DNA of 64,000 nt from Phenylobacterium sp. (GTDB taxonomy: Bacteria > Pseudomonadota > Alphaproteobacteria > Caulobacterales > Caulobacteraceae), in assembly GCF_030646615.1 (NCBI RefSeq), contig NZ_JAUSLG010000073.1:62001-126000 (forward strand), written 5' to 3'. Position numbers and translations under genes: made by a program. Shown piece by piece: positions 61,696-64,000 of this stretch. The notes beneath the pieces were generated by a model. It made no database searches. It was not told the origin of the DNA and saw only the letters and a list, made by a program, of their open reading frames with translations. Position 1 is the stretch's first letter. The number at the start of each line of letters is the position of its first letter.

Positions 61696-61923
61696 GCAGG
61701 CGCTGGGTTGATATCGAACTGGGTGAACTTGAGCCTCGATGAGCGCAGGGGCGGGGAGGCCCCGGAGCGGCCGGCAAGATTGTGACGACCTGGCCCCCAA
61801 CCGGTCAGGATGGCTCAGGCTCTGCCGTACCGTCGGTTCCTGATGTGGCCAGCACAGGCCTCAACGGCGCGCGAATAGCCACCAGGCATAGGGAAGGGCG
61901 CCACCCAACTCGCATCGGATTAG

Positions 61924-61947
61924 CGGAATTGCACTGGTGCAATTCCG
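61924..61947. promoter_or_regulatory. parS-like palindrome 2
   Basis: AATTGCACTGGTGCAATT with matching flanks CGG/CCG; perfect except for the central pair (CT instead of CC). It lies about 200 bases upstream of parA. Confidence 0.65.
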
Positions 61948-62149
61948 GCCCGCCGAGCCCCCCGGCGGGGAGAGCCACCCCCAATCGGTCAGGTTGGGTC
62001 TGGCCGAAAATCTGGAATCGGGATTTAGGTTGGTCACGTAGCGTTAATGCGCCCTTAACAAAGCGCTTATAGCGTCCAGGCGGTCCCGCTTTCGCTTTTT
62101 GGGCGGGCGGGGTCGGTTCTTCGAAACCTGCCGGAGGCTGTGAGGTCCC

Positions 62150-63352
62150 ATGTCGAACGTCGCCGAAGAATCCGCCCCCTCGCTCGCCGGCCCGGTGTCG
62201 CAGCTGGCGCGCCGGGCCTCGGCCGTGGTCCAGAATCTGCGGGACAGCGCCAGGGCCGCGCGCGCGGGCGAGCGCCGCGAGCCGCTCTTTTCGATCAGCG
62301 AGGCGGCCGAGCTGGTCGGTCGCACGCCGGCGGCGATCCGCGATGCGGAGAAAGATGGTCGCCTGCCCGAGTCGCCACGCACGGAAACCAATCGCCGGGT
62401 CGGCTACACGCTGGCCCAGGTCAACGACATGCGCGGCGTGTTTGGTACGCGGCCATGGCGCAAGCCAGAGGATCCCTGCGCGGTCATCGCGGTGCAGAAC
62501 TTCAAGGGTGGCGTCGGCAAGTCCACCCTGTCCGTTCACCTGGCGCAGTATCTGGCCATCCAGGGCTACCGGGTATGTCTGATCGACTGCGACAGTCAGG
62601 CCTCTAGCACTACCCTGTTCGGCTACGTCCCCGACCTCGACCTGACCGAAAATCAGACCCTTTACCCCTTCCTCCGCGAAGACGACATGCGGTCGCTCGA
62701 CTACGCCTTGCTCGACACCCACTTCGACGGGTTAAAGCTGATCCCGGCCAACCTGAACCTATTCCAGTCCGAGTACGAGATCTCAGCGCGCATGGCCCGC
62801 GGAGGGAGCCGTTTGCTCGACCGTCTGGCTCAGGGGATCGCCTCGATCTCGGACCAATTTGACGTGATCGTCCTCGACCCGCCACCGGCGTTGGGCGCCA
62901 TCTCCTTGTCTGTGCTTCGCGCCGCCAATGCGCTGATCATACCGGTCCCGCCGACGGTGATGGACTTCTCCTCGACCGCATCGTTTCTCACCATGCTTGA
63001 CGAGACGCTCACCCAACTGGCGTCGCGCGACTTGGCTCCGGACCTTAATTTCGTGCGGGTCGTCGCCTCCAAGGTCGACGAGAACAAGTCGATGCAGAAG
63101 GAGCTGCTCGCGCTCATGCGGCAGGTGTTCGGGCTGGCGATGATCCGCACGCCCATGAAGGACTCCGCCGAAATCGACAACGTCACGGCGCGCCTCATGA
63201 CCGTCTATGAGATGAACAGTCCGATGACGAGCAAGTCGGTGCGCGACCGCTGCCTGACCTACCTCAACGGGGTCAACGAAGAGATCCTCCTCGATGTGCG
63301 GCAGACCTGGCCGAGCCACGTCGAACGCCTCCGCAAGGAGGGCCACGCATGA
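62150..63352 (+). CDS. parA: ParA plasmid partition ATPase
   Basis: The 400-residue product has a MerR-like N-terminal DNA-binding part (FSISEAAELVGRTPAAIRDA, YTLAQVNDMRG), as in type Ia ParA proteins that also repress their own operon. The deviant Walker A motif K119-GGVGKST-126 lies in AVQNFKGGVGKSTLSVHLAQ, Walker A' in CLIDCDSQASSTTLFG, and Walker B in FDVIVLDPPPALG. It drives segregation together with the downstream ParB. Confidence 0.94.
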   Translation: MSNVAEESAPSLAGPVSQLARRASAVVQNLRDSARAARAGERREPLFSISEAAELVGRTPAAIRDAEKDGRLPESPRTETNRRVGYTLAQVNDMRGVFGTRPWRKPEDPCAVIAVQNFKGGVGKSTLSVHLAQYLAIQGYRVCLIDCDSQASSTTLFGYVPDLDLTENQTLYPFLREDDMRSLDYALLDTHFDGLKLIPANLNLFQSEYEISARMARGGSRLLDRLAQGIASISDQFDVIVLDPPPALGAISLSVLRAANALIIPVPPTVMDFSSTASFLTMLDETLTQLASRDLAPDLNFVRVVASKVDENKSMQKELLALMRQVFGLAMIRTPMKDSAEIDNVTARLMTVYEMNSPMTSKSVRDRCLTYLNGVNEEILLDVRQTWPSHVERLRKEGHA

Positions 63353-63366
63353 CCCAGAATATTGGA

Positions 63367-63384
63367 AATTGCACCGGTGCAATT
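63367..63384. promoter_or_regulatory. parS-like palindrome 3
   Basis: The perfect 18-base palindrome AATTGCACCGGTGCAATT lies between the parA stop and the parB start, the third copy of the same core. Confidence 0.7.
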
Positions 63385-63404
63385 CGTGCAGAAAGGGCGC
63401 GCTG

Positions 63405-64000
63405 ATGAGCTCCAAGAACCGCACCTTCGCTGCCGACCTGATGGGCTCGCTTGACCAAGCGGCGCCTAAGCCGGAGGCCCCAACCCGCATGCCGGTCGGC
63501 ATTCTGGCGACTCGCGAAAACCGGATGGCCGAACTGGCGTCCGGCGCAGTTGTGGGCCGGGCTGTCGAGCAGGTCGACCCGGCCCGCTGCCGGCTGTGGA
63601 GCGAGCACAATCGCGACTACGGCGCGCTGGACGAGACACGCTGCACGGACCTGATCGAGAGCTTCAAGGCTCAGGGGCGCCAGGAGGTCCCGGCGATCGT
63701 CCGGCGGGTGCGCAACGACCCCGACTTCGATTTCGAAGTCATCTGCGGCGCGCGCCGGCATTGGACCGTCACCTGGCTTCGCGCGCACAATTACGCCGAC
63801 TTCCGCTTCCTCGTTGAGGTCCGTGAGCTCACCGACGAGGAGGCATTCCGGATCTCCGATCTGGAGAACCGCGCCCGTGAGGACCTCAGCGATATCGAGC
63901 GCGCGCGCGACTATCTGAAGGCCCTCGGACGTCACTATGGCGGGCGACAGAAGGCCATGGCCGAGCGCCTCAAGGTGTCGGAGGCCTGGCTCAGCCGCTA
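63405..64000 (+). CDS. parB: ParB partition protein, N-terminal part (runs off the right edge)
   Basis: From ATG 63405 the open frame gives 198 residues: MSSKNRTFAADLMGSLDQAA, then YGALDETRCTDLIESFKAQG, RQEVPAIVRRVRNDPDFDFE, VICGARRHWTVTWLRAHNYA (the ParB GxRRhxA box), ELTDEEAFRISDLENRARED and LSDIERARDYLKAL, followed by the start of the helix-turn-helix (KAMAERLKVSEAWLSRY). It would bind the palindromes around parA as centromeres. The frame is open at base 64000. Confidence 0.93.
   Translation, partial: MSSKNRTFAADLMGSLDQAAPKPEAPTRMPVGILATRENRMAELASGAVVGRAVEQVDPARCRLWSEHNRDYGALDETRCTDLIESFKAQGRQEVPAIVRRVRNDPDFDFEVICGARRHWTVTWLRAHNYADFRFLVEVRELTDEEAFRISDLENRAREDLSDIERARDYLKALGRHYGGRQKAMAERLKVSEAWLSR

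Larger units (their letters stand above)
61671..62149. other. Gap between repA and parA holding two parS-like palindromes
   Basis: I see no gene in these 479 bases. Two palindromes built on TTGCACYGGTGCAA lie at 61674-61695 and 61924-61947 (listed separately). The parA promoter must lie in the second half; AGGCTGTGAGG precedes its start. Confidence 0.6.

Overview
The window reads as part of a large GC-rich plasmid (or a plasmid-derived replicon) from an alphaproteobacterium, most likely in the Caulobacterales (Caulobacter, Phenylobacterium or Brevundimonas type). Grounds: a GcrA-family regulator, a TrbC-to-TrbI conjugation cluster of the alphaproteobacterial kind, a RepA/ParA/ParB module, and a set of 'plasmid core' genes (SSB, strawberry-notch helicase, ParB-like, RadC, DUF2493, DUF7007) common on such replicons. 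The genus is an inference; there is no rRNA or tRNA gene here.

Bases 1-5000: the N-terminal 531 codons of a cyclic beta-1,2-glucan synthase leave the left edge on the minus strand. A 1.3 kb stretch with no recognisable gene follows, then an ECF-type sigma factor and small secreted, Met/His-rich or lipoprotein genes, one apparently frameshifted.

Bases 5000-31900 are a heavy-metal island. The first half (plus strand) carries a zinc-type alcohol dehydrogenase, a Csp-like four-helix copper-binding protein, DUF1622 and DUF2933 membrane proteins, an ICMT-like methyltransferase and a P1B ATPase whose membrane motif is CPD instead of CPC. A scarred zone (12.2-16.2 kb) holds two IS66 remnants and broken genes for an archaeal-type methionine adenosyltransferase, a universal stress protein, a CusF-like copper chaperone and a second DUF1622 protein. 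Next comes copA-cueR with a clear CueR operator, and an RTX repeat protein. A seven-gene minus-strand operon (CDF, small His-rich protein, czcC, czcB, czcA, CDF, P1B-4 ATPase) runs from 31.4 to 21.5 kb. It starts at a 35-base dyad shared with a divergent ZntR/CadR-like merR gene. The two halves should handle monovalent copper/silver and divalent zinc/cadmium/cobalt respectively.

Bases 32186-41430: trbC-D-E-(x)-J-K-L-F-G-I plus two small genes, forming the mating-pair channel. No trbB/virB11, coupling protein or relaxase lies in the window.

Bases 41900-60200: plasmid maintenance and leading-region-like genes: a RepC-like/DnaA-N protein, a secreted nuclease, a toprim protein, a ParB-like protein, a 1417-residue methylase/strawberry-notch helicase, two ssb genes, DUF7007, RadC, GcrA, a DpdA/TGT-like protein, DUF2493 and a MobMystA/MobMystB (XRE/Fic) pair. 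Two recurring upstream elements stand out. One is a structured leader of about 190-200 bases with compensatory base changes, before both ssb genes and one small orphan gene. The other is a purine tract followed by a hairpin, before five genes.

Bases 60200-64000: an origin with 22-base iterons, the replication initiator, parA and the start of parB, with three near-identical palindromes that are good parS candidates. All functional calls come from reading the sequence and recalling families; no database search was run.
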